In this document: positions 28,001 through 40,386 of the stretch, piece by piece
How the letters are laid out: the number at the start of each line of letters is the position of its first letter
Numbering within the stretch: the first letter of the stretch is position 1
Origin: Vanilla planifolia
Lineage: Eukaryota; Streptophyta; Magnoliopsida; Asparagales; Orchidaceae
DNA: 64,000 nucleotides
NCBI GenBank assembly: GCA_023846275.1
Contig: CM043874.1
Location: 30,477,630-30,541,629, forward strand
Direction of reading: 5' to 3'
Made by a program: the position numbers and the translations under genes
Notes under the pieces: generated by a model
Databases searched by the model: none
Told to the model about the DNA's origin: nothing
The model's input: the letters and a program-made list of their open reading frames with translations, nothing else

Positions 28001-30484
28001 GGTGTGGTCAACACGTGAAGCATGTCGCGATCAACACGTGGAGCAAGGTGTGGTCAACACGTGGAGCAGGGCTCGGTCAAGTGCAAGCAATGAGCATAGT
28101 AGTGCGCAAACAGAGGGCAAAGCAATGCGCAAGAACTATGCATGGGCCAAAAAGGCTATGGATGTTAGCATGCAAATGTGTGTGGACTACAAGTGTTAGT
28201 GCAAATGAATAGCAACCAAGCAGATGATGAGGTGCAGTAAATGCCCTAGTAAGACGTGAAGATGTTACAATATCGAGTTGAAAAATAGAGGAAAAAATGA
28301 GAGAGAGAAATAAATAGAAAGTAAAGAAATAGGAGAACACCAAGTGCTCCTATTAGATTTGGCCACCAAGTTTCATCCAAATAATGCCAACAAGATTTTC
28401 TATCACAAACAATTTGCCATCTATTCATTCATAAAGGGACCTTTAAAAAGAAAACTACAAGTCATTCTTCAAAAGAAAAGCATGATTTTTAATGTACTTC
28501 TTGAAGACTTTTATGTTCATATCTTTGACTTTTTTCCTTTTGAAGATTACTTATATCTTTAAATATTTTTTCATTAATGAAAATGATCTCCCAAAATTTT
28601 CCTTGTTATGACTTTTTTTGGGCTCATTCATTAAAATAGCACCAACTTTGCAATCATGACAAGAGATGAACTGACTTTTCAAAGTTAAATTACTAATTTT
28701 CAAATTTGGAAAATTTTCTATGTCAAAATTTAAGGAGCTTTAGATTAACCCAAATTTGAGACCTCGTGATAGGTCTATACAGCTATTGAGTTGCAATGCC
28801 TTTGCTTTAAGCTACATCAATCTCCCAAATAACCAAAAGCGAAAATACAAAATAATTAGGTTAAGTGTCAAATGCTCTAGAAAAAATGCTAACATACAAC
28901 AAAAATAAACTTTATGTGCTTGCTAAATCAGCATTGAGAGGTACGTTACAGCACAAATGGTAAATAACTACAACATTTAATGGTGCAAGTAGCTTAATAA
29001 ATTAATGAAACAAAAAACAAAAGAAAAATCACTAAACCAAACTAAATGTTACATACAAGTTTATGACCTTAGAAAATCAATAGAATATGCAATCACTATT
29101 TCTAAAGTAACATGGATAACCTATTAAAACATACTATTGGATTAAGTAACTACACAAACCCAAAAGCAGACTGAATAAGTTTATTATGTAAACAAATCAC
29201 ATATAAGTTGCTAAACAACCCTTTCAAGATGTGCACTCATTAACAATTGTGCTAACATCGAATGTTTGAGGTTATTGCATGACTTCCATATTTCAAGGGA
29301 ATTTATTGCTATATACTTTTGTGAAAATTAATATTTAAAATGAAAGATGAGTGAAAGAATAAACATACAGATCCTTCGGCTATGTCAACACCAACATAAT
29401 ATCCAATTTGTGCCTTGTCCCATTTGATTAGATCGCCGCCCTAGAAAAATGATTAGACCACATCACTATCCATAGTTTGTTCTTGGCCACTATATGGGAA
29501 TTAACTCAAAATACTACGTCTCTTTAATCATTGTAATTTACCAAAAGAATTAAGCTAATCCCAAATTTGGTAGGGATCGGTAAAAATTGTAGCTAAGCAA
29601 CAAGACAAACATATATTGCACATGTTTCATCATCTTCGAAGCCAAATTTAGATTTGTTATACCAAGAGCCATTGAAGAATAAGACAACCACCCTAACCTT
29701 TCCACAAGCCAAATCAAGAACTGCATCACCTCTCCGTGCATACCGTTGAATGAGAACACTTTTAATCTGTCAACAGTAAAAAGAAAACCAGAATTAAATG
29801 ACTGCAGTCGTGTTATCAACACTTAGCTATGCATTTACTAGATATAAGTATCCTTGAGTATCACCATAAAGTCTAGAACATTTGCAGACATTCCATGTCG
29901 AGAGAGGACTAGACATGCACCAAAAACTTAAAATTGCACTATGCAGGTCTACTCATCTTTTTGCAGTCCAAAGGTCATTCGCAAGTCAATAATAGTATAA
30001 TTCAAAGTAACAAAGTTTGCAAAAAAGTTCATCTTTTTTAAATAGTTCTGCAATTGTTGACAAGAAAAATTTTAATCAAGCAGGTTAATATTTAATGTTA
30101 GAAGTGCACAAACAATGTAGGTACAATGAAAAGCAAAGGCCAGGAAACCACACCCAATTGTTAAGCTTCTTTAAGTGAATGATAGGGCTAGCCTCGCGCT
30201 CTTCTAGAGTCTGATTCGACCTGGAACTGTAATGCTCGGCTACCCTCCGAGCCTTCCTTGTACTCTCGTCATCGAGGCTGGAGGATTCATCTAAACCGCA
30301 ATACAAAAAACAATTAAACCAAAACCGCCTAAATAGCTCGCAAACTAAAAAAACCTAATGTATACCGGCGAAGAAGTGTTGTGAGGCGGTAGGGGTTGTG
30401 ATCTATACCTAATGAATTCCATTTACGTTTAACTTGACTGAAAGCATGGGAGGCCGAGGCGAGATCTTCATAACCGCGTTTCAT
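13033..30484 (-). CDS. mRNA cap guanine-N7 methyltransferase (13 exons)
   Basis: Transfers a methyl group from S-adenosylmethionine to N7 of the guanosine cap of nuclear pre-mRNA. Exons, 5' to 3': 30484-30409, 30290-30154, 29766-29698, 29440-29369, 26893-26792, 26458-26402, 26275-26137, 21806-21742, 21645-21595, 13870-13808, 13474-13351, 13274-13213, 13134-13033. All introns are GT-AG and all phases join, giving 1119 nt or 372 residues, a normal length for the plant enzyme (about 370). The start is the ATG at 30484 (MKRGYED; plant homologues also begin MKRG). Visible blocks: NQTLEEREASPIIHLKKLNN (about 52-70), SAM motif DLACGKGGD (89-97), GVDIAEGS (111-118), CRTRYNGDAD (about 121-130), CSCQFALHYSW (168-178), GTMPDANVI, DAVDCPEW (257-264), LMRRLGALGDGNQD, DEWEAAYLYL. 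The C-terminus KGKMYITEEDIE also fits. No lesion was seen. Identification is by remembered family motifs. Homologue in Arabidopsis: cap methyltransferase 1. Confidence 0.95.
14500..14755 (-). mobile_element. Possible LINE reverse-transcriptase C-terminal fragment
   Basis: The minus strand reads ISRASILDALPIYQSLLL, which resembles the part just after the RT domain of plant LINEs (GR..LISR.SVL..IP.Y). The rest is too decayed to assign. It lies in intron 9, next to a plus-strand LINE-like piece. The call rests on one short motif. Confidence 0.35.
14785..15165 (+). mobile_element. LINE fragment with zf-RVT-like region
   Basis: Plus-strand reading: KLCHSIVPS, then a KCHCC cysteine pair, a decayed histidine-cysteine half, then IIIYWSLWYARN, the W..W..RN pattern that follows the zinc-binding region (zf-RVT) in plant LINEs. 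No poly(A) tail or target-site duplication was located. It points opposite to the host gene and to the neighbouring fragment at 14500-14755. Confidence 0.45.
15400..20720 (-). mobile_element. Ty1/copia retrotransposon fossil in intron 9
   Basis: On the minus strand about 19140-18930 reads like the copia RNase H block (KQNSVALFTKEA, then FVAMGIC; family consensus KQ.SVALSTAEAEYVA). DNA at about 15420-16800 resembles DNA at about 19970-20720 in the same orientation, with matching blocks around 15950/20460 (AATTGGCCATTT) and 16700/20640 (ATCCAA, then AATCAAAACAA). These are probably the two LTRs, though their ends could not be fixed. Strongly broken and old. Boundaries are approximate. Confidence 0.5.
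21812..21827 (-). repeat. A16 run between pyrimidine tract and acceptor of intron 7
   Basis: On the minus strand the end of intron 7 reads CTTTTCTTC, then sixteen A, then TACAG, then exon 8 (CTGAAGG, starting 21806). The pyrimidine tract is thus pushed 21 bases from the acceptor AG. The run may be a poly(A) remnant of a small retroposon or simple slippage growth. Confidence 0.8.
22450..22860 (+). other. Unassigned, less AT-rich block ending in an A-run
   Basis: Sequence composition rises toward balanced GC, and the block ends near 22842-22850 in an A-rich stretch. A plus-strand frame reads GHGPLNQFLRDPRLGL before a stop. It could be the 3' end of a retroposed element, but no family was recognised. 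Confidence 0.2.
23032..23053 (-). repeat. Poly(A) tail of the intron 7 LINE (T22 on plus strand)
   Basis: A run of 22 T on the plus strand directly left of the LINE 3' region, as expected for the tail of a minus-strand non-LTR element. Confidence 0.75.
23032..25262 (-). mobile_element. 5'-truncated LINE in intron 7, same orientation as the host gene
   Basis: Minus-strand order: reverse transcriptase start at about 25254 (SWLCNFIYNVI, cf. RPISLCNVIYK), FLSKNVYLLNEF (about 25120), FHLLNCLHDKGFPS (around 25000), then PLIFCIVIDMLS (about 24830), the active-site motif FVDD at 24740-24729, a thumb/linker region, and a zf-RVT trace (about 23910-23740, reading TNDRLATLGLGLTNNC and later ETHEHLFF). 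It ends in a poly(A) tail, seen as T22 at 23032-23053 on the plus strand. Endonuclease and ORF1 are absent, so it is 5' truncated. Several stops and frame changes interrupt it. No target-site duplication was found. Confidence 0.8.
26894..29368 (-). other. Intron 4 of the cap methyltransferase (2.5 kb)
   Basis: Between exon 4 (ends 29369, donor GTATGT) and exon 5 (starts 26893, acceptor TTTTCAG). Apart from the minisatellite at 27994-28085 and the GC-richer block around it, nothing was recognised. Open frames at 28015-28562 have no known motifs. Confidence 0.75.
27994..28085. repeat. 23-bp minisatellite, four units
   Basis: Four head-to-tail 23-base units at 27994-28016, 28017-28039, 28040-28062 and 28063-28085. 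Units 1 and 3 are identical; units 2 and 4 are diverged. The core is GGTCAACACGTGGAGCA. It lies inside intron 4 and is more GC-rich than its surroundings. Confidence 0.9.
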
Positions 30485-30497
30485 GTTCCGAGTCGCT

Positions 30498-30515
30498 TCA
30501 AGGCCGCGCAATCAT
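30498..30515 (-). promoter_or_regulatory. Possible short upstream ORF of the cap methyltransferase
   Basis: The minus strand reads ATG ATT GCG CGG CCT TGA, ending 13 bases before the main ATG at 30484. If the transcript begins upstream of 30515, this five-codon frame would be the first start codon and could lower or tune translation. No TATA box was convincingly seen, so the transcription start is unknown. Confidence 0.35.
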
Positions 30516-33500
30516 CAACTATGCTCGCGATGAAAAGCAATTGCTATCAAAAGATTTGCTCTATCGACAAGGAGGCAAACATCAGGGACAACTTGTAAAA
30601 CAGCCAAATTTTATTTTGGGGTTTTTAAGCCTGACTGATATTTTAGATTCTTGGGGAAGATTGGTCAAACTGTTTTGACAATGAAATTGGGCCAACTTTT
30701 AGAAAATTTTAATTTAAAAATAGCGTCACCATACAATGTCTCTCATAAGTTAACGCCCACAATATCAAATGCAATAATTTTAACATTATATCAATGAAAT
30801 TATGAATGAAACACGAAATAGTCCTATAAAAATATTTTTTTTGTAAAATGATCCTAACGATATATCATCGATGAATGCTAAAAATTTTTTAACAACAGAG
30901 TTGAATGTCATTTGGAAAAAATTAAAATATAAAAACTTTAGTATTAGTAATCTTATTAGGATTGAAAATGACTCAAACATGAAATAAATGATCAACACAT
31001 GTTCTGAATTGATAACTTTTCATTATAAAGCTCTTATAAAAAAACATAAAACATAAATAATTTCAAAAAATAAAGAATTTAAAATAAAATTATAGAGTTC
31101 AAAGAATAACTTTTTTTGAAAATAATACAACAAATTATTAAAGTCATTTGAAATATGAAATATAATAAATACAAGTTGTTGTCAGATCTTAATTAAATAC
31201 ATTATATTTCCTTCTATTAAAAAGGTTAGTTTAGTGAAAGAAATAGTAAGTGGTTAAAGTCAAATTCAAAATATGGTGCTCAACAAAAGGAGAATGAAAA
31301 AAGAAAATAATATTAAAACATGAGAAAAAGAATATAAAAATCTTGTTGAGAAACAAAAAAAGGGTAAAATTCTTACTAAAATTCATGCAATTCTATAAAG
31401 ATATAATAAATATTTGAGTTCAAATATTACCAAAAAGATGCTTCATGTATTATATGTGTTTTTATTAAGAGCTTAGAAGCTTTTATAACTTCATGTAAGA
31501 GTTTAGATAGTTATGAAGCTTGGAATAAACTTACACAAAAAATTTGTAATTCCAAGCAAGGATCAAATGATTTAATCATATGATTTGGTGGTTAAATAAT
31601 TTTGGCAAATGGGGCTTGAGTATTTGTTGGATGCTTAATGGACGCCCTAATACCTATTCGATGTCAATGAGATAATTTGATGAAACTTAAGAAAAAAATA
31701 TTCCAAATGTGACAAGTTGATTTGATTGTGAATTATGAATTCGACAATGACATCTCATTGCGCGGATTGGAAATCAAAAAATTGGCATTTTTTATATGCT
31801 TCAAAGAATATGCCATGTTGCTTCCAATCATAACTAAGATATAAGCATACTATTAAGAAGGACTTTGCACGAGGATAATAAGGATATATTTGTAATTTTC
31901 ATAAATTATTTAGATTTTTTAAATTTTTTTAAAAATATATGATAAAAATTTTTTTTCAATAAATTCTTTTACAAATATACAAGAACATAACCCTACCCCT
32001 TCTTGTGCTCTTCCAAATGTGACTTATATGCAAAGGAGATCAGGAAAGTAAGAAGAAGTTCAAGAATTGTAGAGTAAGAGGTGTTTAAAGAGGAGTTCTA
32101 CGAACAGGGAAAGCTTGAAGAGCAATACATTGGAGTTATCTTGAGCTAAAAATAGAAGAACAAGAAAAGGAAGTTTGGATCTTATTTTATCTAAAAAGAA
32201 TTAAGGTATGTTTCTATTGAAGTTTTTCTTTTCTTAAAATGCTCCTACGATGCCTTTCATGTTGCTCATGTTTTGGTTTTTTGATTGATCGAGGATAGAG
32301 TCAAGATTTATAATTTTTGTTTTTTTTGTTCAAGTCTCACATACTTTACAGCCTATTTGGTTGGACAGTGCAATGAGAATGCCAAATGGTTTAATTGGTG
32401 AAGTTTTTACATAAAACCCTATGCCTAATTGAATTGTATAATATGGACATTTTGAACATACCGTGTGATTAGTGGACCAGCATTAGACCTTGGTTTTTCA
32501 AAGAAATCATACAATACAGGAACATTCATCAGACCTTATGATCAAGCCTTGGAAGTGAGTAATGCACAATTTAATCAAATCATTGCATTGTGTCTATGAA
32601 TATTGAATAGTACAATGAGACCATCAAAGCATGTGGTAGAGTTATTAAAAGAAAAAGACTGATTTATTTGAAATGGGATTGTTCAACTATGAAGGGTCAT
32701 ATCGTATGATGACAGCATCAAATAATACAATCAGTTTCAAAAAGGAGTTAAGCTTATGAACGCTCTATCTAACCCATGTCCAAATAATGGTAGACTAATT
32801 ATCATGTGGTAAGATATAAGGATCGAATAATATGAAGGTCATGTATAGTAATCTATAACAAAATTAAAGACTTTTGTGCTTTGCTAATGAATGCCTATTG
32901 AAGAGAGAATATGTAGATATTGATAAAAATTATGTAAGAAATGAGAGAAAGAGTTAAAATAAAAGAAAAGTAATAGAAGTGATATCTTTAAGAAATTAAT
33001 AAGCAAATTAATCAACTATGATGTAAGTAATTTAAGTTATTAATCATCTTGAAATAATATTATGAAATATGATATGGCATAATATGATCATATGGCATGA
33101 CATAAATTCATTTACATATGTTCTGATATATGTAATGACATTTTATTATGATATATGTGTGTGTGTGTACATGTATCAGAACATAAATAAGAAAATAAAT
33201 AAATAAATAAATAATGGTAAAAAATTTAAAAATATGAATTATTTTCTATATGACCTAATATTATATTGTGGTTGCTCAATATTAAATAAAAAAATCACCA
33301 TCCTAGTGTTGTCAAAACCCAAATTGGGCCCATAAGATGTTAGAGGTTGTGCTATTGTGAGCATAAAATGTTAAGGATGTGAGGTTGTAGCTTTATGATA
33401 TATAAGAAAAATAATCGTCATTTTGATATTGTTGAGACCCAAATTATGACCAATTTTAGGTTAGAAGCTCCACCATCATGAGCATAAGATGTTGGATGAT

Positions 33501-34590
33501 ATTGATAATGACTCTACAATAAATAATGATATAATATATGATCTTAAAAAGTAAGGATAGTGGTTATAGGAGTAAATTTAAGCCCAAGAGAAATAGACAA
33601 GTAAAAAAATAAAGAAAGATGAAGATGAAATTAAATATGAATCAAAGAAGAGAAAAAGAAGAAAAATAAAAAGATATTATATAATGCAAATATTATATGA
33701 TACTAATAACACCTAGCATTTTCAACTTTTTTGTCTCTAGGTGTAATTAGATCAATAAATTAATCAATATATTTGTCTAGACAACTTTTACTTTCTAGGC
33801 TTGACACTCAAACTAGAAGTCTTGATCCTTTAATCTGATCATTATACTCATGACATGTCAACTAAAATGAATCATGTTCCTACAGTAACTGGTCACCTAG
33901 TTGATTTAAAAACTAATTTATTTTAAACTAAGTAGTCTACCAATATATATTGGTGTATACACGCCATCAAAAAAACCTAATAACTTGCAATAAAATATAT
34001 CCATACAAATCCACATCATTCAATATGTCATCACATAATCCATATGGCATTAAGAAGTTGAGGTCTATCATATGAAACTAACATAAAAATCTAGATATCA
34101 AAGTCCATCCTAAAGCGTTCTAACAATTCAATGTCCAACAAATATAAATGACATGAAATAAGAAGCTATAATTATAATATCATAAAATATCAGCTAAATG
34201 AATAATTTGTTAAAGATATTAACTCCAACACCCCCACACTAACTCCTGTGTTAGCTTTAACTCCATGAATTTACAAATCTCTTTAATTTCTATTAAATCA
34301 TTTTCAAAACTTCATTTAAAACATCTCCTTATAGTCTTAAATTAAATAACTTCATAAATAACTCTTAATTTAATAAGCAAAATTTCAAAAATTACTAACA
34401 CATCAAAGCTTAACATTCACTATTCTCCTAAAATAAAGCTTTTTAAATAATTTGAGTTTATACAATGTGTTGAGAGTATAGCTAAAGCTATAGTGAATGA
34501 AAGATTCATAAATATTAATTTTTTACAACATGATTTCCTATATGTACACATATGTTTATGTGTGTGTGTATGTTACTTGAGCATGTAAAA
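30516..34590. other. Upstream region of the cap methyltransferase and AT-rich intergenic DNA
   Basis: The gene's promoter and 5' UTR should lie just right of 30516, but I see no certain TATA box. The rest is AT-rich and without coding signal. It holds microsatellites (TGTG at about 33156-33168, AAAT repeats at about 33190-33213) and a 118-bp direct duplication at 33288-33525. The purine-rich stretch 32040-32200, ending in a donor-like AAGGTATGT, resembles in style the leader of the long-LTR element at 52.7 kb, but I could not align the two. Confidence 0.4.
33288..33525. repeat. Imperfect 118-bp tandem duplication
   Basis: About 33288-33405 and 33406-33525 share the order AAAAAATC, GTTG..AA/GACCCAAATT, GTTAGAGG/GTTAGAAG, and GTGAGCATAA/ATGAGCATAA. 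The copies are clearly diverged, so the duplication is not recent. Confidence 0.6.
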
Positions 34591-35967
34591 TGTTAACACT
34601 ATAGCGTCCTTCACATCACCCAAAGGTTTCACTAAAAGACATATTAGACCTATTCAAATTCAATGGCACGTCAAGATAAGTTTATCTACTTATTTATCTC
34701 CATTATTACAGTCATGTGGGGGTCGATCATAGTTGACAATTATTTATCATTACAACATATTTCAATTTTATCTTAAGTTTATTAGTTATTTACTTTTGCA
34801 CTTTATTTTGAGTCATTTGGAGGTTAGTTAATAGCTTTTTAAATATTTTTAATTTAAAATGTAGTCTATGGAATCTTTACATAGCCTTATAATTTTGCTA
34901 TTACAAAATTTAAATAAAAAATGACTTAAATTAATTCGTGGTGATGTTTTCAATGTCGTCTACCACTTGCTATTATTAACACCTCTCTATCCACACGATT
35001 TACTCTACCAACTCAATCCACACTGACCCATGTGACCACTCAATCATATCGAATATGATCTGCTTTATCCTCCTAAACTACACTAACCTACAAACCCTTT
35101 AGATTATCCATTCATCAGTGCTGACATGCAAACCCATGGTGACCTATACTCATACCACCTTGCACACCATGTCTCTCTGCCCAAGTTGCCCTAATCGTGC
35201 AACTCGCCACATCGTAGCCTGAGACACATCCCTTCTTTAGGAACTAGTTATTGCATTCAACTTTGTAACTTTTCATGAGATTTTTTTGAAAAAATTCATA
35301 ATATATTTTTTATAATTTATGGTGAATTTTGAAATACTTAAAATATCTTTTAGAGTTCTAAAATGTGGCCTTTAGTATTCCTAAGTATCTTTTCATATTC
35401 ATTAGCTAATAAATTACCATTGTATCTTTTGAGATCTTTATAAATATGGATGCTCGCTTTGTTGTAAGGAATAAAATTTTGAATGAAGTAACAAAAGTGT
35501 TATCATCGAGCTTTCATAATATGAAATGTGCCTTGAGCAATCATCCGATGATGCCTTATGATGATAAGTGAGAGGCTCAAAATAGACCCATATCTAACAA
35601 CAATAAGAGCATTATTTATTAAAAAAGTGCTTAACTCAACTACTATTTTACTTATGCTTATGAAAGTGAGTTAATATCTTTACAATCTAAGAACTCTACT
35701 TAAGTGTACATTGTCACATTTACCACTAGCTTAAGTTACATTGGGTATAGGCAGCTAAATTACTTTTCTTATTATGTTAAAATTCTTAGTGTTAAAGAGA
35801 TTGTTCTAGTCCTTATAGGGAAATCCTTATTCACCCAATGATCTTAAGATGTTCTAATTCTAAAGATAAAGAACCTTGGGTAAGCCATTATATGAATCTA
35901 TTACTTGAGCTTAAATAATTCTTATTATCTAAGAGCCAAAGCTAGGTTCTTAGAAATTTTTTTGTTA
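34591..35967 (+). repeat. 5' LTR of the 34.6-41.8 kb gypsy fossil
   Basis: Aligns with 40387-41773 along its length. Shared blocks include GAGTCATTTGGAGGTTA and CTTTATAAATA (TATA-like, about 35435) against CTATAAATAGG. The start at TGTTAACAC is the best guess; similarity is weak in the first 120 bases. Confidence 0.75.
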
Positions 35968-38900
35968 AACAAGCATTTTTTAATTTTGTGCATTACTTAG
36001 TTATTAGAAGTTGTTATCTGAAAAAAAAAGATGACAAACAACATTTTATTTTACAAGCTTATTACAAATCATTTTTAATATTTGTATCTTATCCTACTAT
36101 TTAAGTTTAGTTTTTTATTTTATGATCTCAAACAAGAAATTTGTTTTGAACCTAATAGTTTATGACCACTAAATTTGAAAGACAATATAGAATGCTAGAT
36201 TCTCAACCAACCCAATCACAAATGGAGGACCCATCATTACAACATATAATTCTCTCACTAAGAGATAAAGCAACCATAGAAGCACAAATAGATCGATTGA
36301 AATAATGTAAATATAGTAGATCATGTGAAACCTATAGATTAAGTAGGTTTATAAGAAGTGATGCTGACATAGAGGAATTATCATCTAAAAATGAGCCAAA
36401 CTTATGAATGACGATCGAGGTGTCAGGATACTCCATGTTCTCATGATAGTAGATATAGAGAGAAATATGATTGTCAAGTTAACTCGATTAAAATAGAAGC
36501 CCCAACCTTTGATAAAAGTTTAGACCTTGAACTTATCAAGATTAAGAAATAAGAATGCAATATTATTTTGACTGTTATGATTTTTGTGAGCACCAAAAGT
36601 ACTAATTTGTAGAAACTAAGCTCGTATCACATGCCAAATTATTTGTTCACACATTAGAAAGATAATAGTTTGAAAAAAATTGAGTATTACCCTAATCATA
36701 GAAAGACTTCAAGATTCATCTATGAGCTAAATATATACCTACATCTTATTTAGGTGAGCTTTTAAATAAATGATAATTTTTATCCCAAGGTTAAAAGAGT
36801 ATTGATGAATATATTACTAAATTTATGAAATACATACTACGGTGTAATGTTAAAGAGAAGAATCAAATATTATTATCATGATATTTTAGCTAGGCTCAGA
36901 GAGTTTATTTGAGCTAAAATATATATAAGAAATGTTACTAGTTTTAAAATGACATATAAAGTGTCTTGTGATATGAAAATTTTCAAAGGATCAATTACTT
37001 ATAAGAGTGAGGTTCATTTGACCACTTCCCATCCTCAAAGTTGTACCATTAATTCCACTACTTCTATTACTTCAACTTTATAAGCAACTCATGCCCCTTC
37101 ACCCATACCATTAACCTGTTTAATCCAACACTTAGACAAACCAACTACTAATTCAAAAATAAAGTGTTATCATTATTATGAGAGAGGACATGTCACAACC
37201 TAGTGTCCAAAGAGGGCTTTACACATAGACATAGGAGAAGTACAAAGAAAGTAATAAAGATGAGGAAGAAGAGGCTAAATACTTAGATGATGATTGAAGA
37301 ACAATTATAAGAACAAGGTGAAAGTAATTTTTATATTATAGTTATTTTGAGATTCACTCTTAGTACATTAAAACCATCTAAAGATCGATTACATTCTAAC
37401 ATCTTTAGTACCTTCATTTAGTTATAAAGACCAATCCTATAAGATCATTATAGATAGTGTTAATTATATCAATGCCAAAAATAATGAATGATGCAAAAGT
37501 ATATGTTTAACACTCATAGACCATCCCATCCATACATTATATCTTTTATCGATGAAACCTCAGTTTATGTACAACAAAGGTGTCCTGTCCCTTTGAAGTT
37601 TGTTCAATATTTCAAGGAAATATGATGTGATGTTATCTTAATATTGGTAGGTAGTCTTATTTTAAGAAAACCATGATTATATAATAGAGATGTTATCCTA
37701 AACAAAAGATCTAATATATGTATTTTTGTGTTTGAAAGAAAGAAGATAATATTATATCCTTCACCTTCTTCAAAGAAATTTTCTAACCTAAATACTTTAA
37801 AGTAAAAGGAAAATTAATTATTATTATTTTACTAATTAAGATTGAAAGAAATATGTCTAGTTATAAAATTATCTAGTTTGTTAAAAGAATTTACTTATAT
37901 ATTTTCCAATGACTTGCTAGACACACTCCCATTATTGATAGATATTCAATTTATTATAAATCTAATTCTCAATACCTCATTATTATATTTACTATATTAC
38001 AAATTAAATCCATCACCTAATGCAAAACTTACTTGACAAGTAAATTTGTTTATTCGGCTATCTATTTTGATAACATGTTATTTTATAGTCATATCTCATA
38101 TAAACTTTTAGGACTTCTTAGATAAGTATGCACTATGTTAAGTAAACAACATTTATTTACTAGTCTTAAGAAGTGTGAATTTTGGTTGGAAATTGTTTCT
38201 TTAGGTTTTAATAGTTTTAATAGAAGTTTTCACTGCTAACCAATAAAAGATAAAATCTATAGTCGAATGACCAACTCCTTCCAATATACATAAAGTTCGT
38301 AACTTTCATGAAGTAGCCACTTTTTATAGATGGTTTATTTGAAGATTTAGTATGATATTAGCCACAATTATGATTATATCAAAAAAGGAGGGTTCAACTT
38401 AGAAAAAGCAGTAAAAGTTGTCTTTGTTAAATTAAAAGAAGTCATGACTTACAGTCCTCATGTTACCAAAATTTCCAACCTCCTTTGAAGTTGCTTGTGA
38501 TACTTTCAAAGTAGGCATTAGCAAAGTTTGGAGTCATGGTGCACATCCTATCACATTTTTACTAAAAAGTTAAATAGTGAAAGAAAAAAATACTCAATAT
38601 ATGAAAAAGAACTTTATGTTATACTCTAATCGCTAAAACATTAAAGACATTATTTCTTGTCTTAAGAATTTATTCTTTATTTTGATAATAAAACACTTAG
38701 GTATCTAAATTCTTAAAATAATTTAAGTCATCAACATGCCAAATGCGAAATAGTTTGAATATTTATAAGAATTTAGTTTTGTTTTAAAACATAAGTTAGA
38801 AGTAGAGAATAAAGTTGCTAATAGGTTAAGTCATTGTATTTACTTATTATCAATGATGACTATATGTGTTCCTAGATGAGAACATATCAAACATTTATAT

Positions 38901-40386
38901 AATGATTTCTTAAACCTCAGTAATATTTATCATGAAGTCAACACATCACCTACTAAAGTTTCTATTAATTACCATTTGAAAGAAGGTTTTTGGTTTCATA
39001 GATCTTGACTTTGCCTTACTCGTACATCTCTTAGGGATCTTCTTATTTGAGAATTACATGTAGGAGGTATTACAAGACATTTTGGTCAAGACAAAACCAT
39101 AAGAGATGTGATCAATCAATTTAATTAGTCAAGTTTAACCTAATAAGTTGCATCGATAGTTACCTAATATAAAACTTGTGTTATAACTAAATCTGAGAAC
39201 TCTGATCCATGAGTGTATACACCATTATCTCTTTCAAAATAATCATAAAAAGACTTAAGTATGGACTTTGTATTCTGATTACTAAAAATCATTAAAAAGT
39301 ATGAGTCTATATTTATAATTTTTTATAAGTTTTCTACGAAGGCTCATTTCATATCATATCATATCATAAGACATCAATTGTCTTCTATATCATAAAATTA
39401 TTTTTGGATGAAGTTATAAAATTACATGATTTGTCATAAAAAATTATCTTAGATCATGATGTCTAATTTCCTAGTTATTTCTAAAAACACTTTAACACTT
39501 ATTAAGAATAAAATTTAAATTTTTATCAACTTATAGTCCTTAGATGGATAGATAAATAGAAATAGACAATTCAAATTATAAAACCTTCTTCGAGTCTAGT
39601 AGAGGAACAAGTTTCTATTTGAGATATTCTATTATTGGACACTGAATTTGCTTATAATAATTTTATTTATTGAATAACAGTTTTCAGTCCTTTAAAAATT
39701 TATTATGAAAATCATCTTCAGAGTTCTATTGATTTCATTCCCTGATCTTAAAATTTTCAAACTTTTAAGTCTATTGACTCTTTTACCCATCATATTTCAT
39801 CATTGCACAAATATTTTGATTAAAAAATTAAATTAAATAATAAAATATATAAAGGATTAGCATATACTTATAGGAAATCTAAGAAATTTACTAATGGTGA
39901 TTATGTGATTACTCATGTTAGGTATAAGAAATTCTCACTAAACCCTCAAGAAATTATATGCCAGGGTTACTGGATTATTTAGAATTATAAAAAAATTAGG
40001 TATCGATGTGTATATTTTGGATTTGCTCAAAGATTATGGAATTAGTATTATCTTTAGTATTTGGGATCTTGTACCTCATAGAGAACTACACCTAATACTT
40101 AGTGAGCATTTTGAGCATTCACATTATTGTTGAGTACACTTTTTTGACCAATATCTTTAGCCTTATATAGTGATTTAAGAGATCAAGTGAAGCAAATCGT
40201 AAATTCAAATGATTCAAAAATAGGATCAAATATAATAAAGAATTATGGTTCATTGGTGAGGACATCTTGTCTTCGAAGACACCTGGATCCCTGAGTAAGT
40301 GCTTCATCACTTAAACTTAGAGATGTTGGAATAATATTAGAGATGTCATCTTAACTCCATAGAGTTGAGTGTTTTCTATTTGAGGA

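Noticed and set aside
28077-28562. Several overlapping ORFs on both strands
   Set aside because: They overlap the minisatellite region and each other, and none has a known motif or fits the phase of the flanking exons.
34586-34590. Target-site duplication for the 34.6-41.8 kb gypsy fossil
   Set aside because: The five bases before the 5' LTR (TAAAA) do not match those after the 3' LTR (TCAGA).
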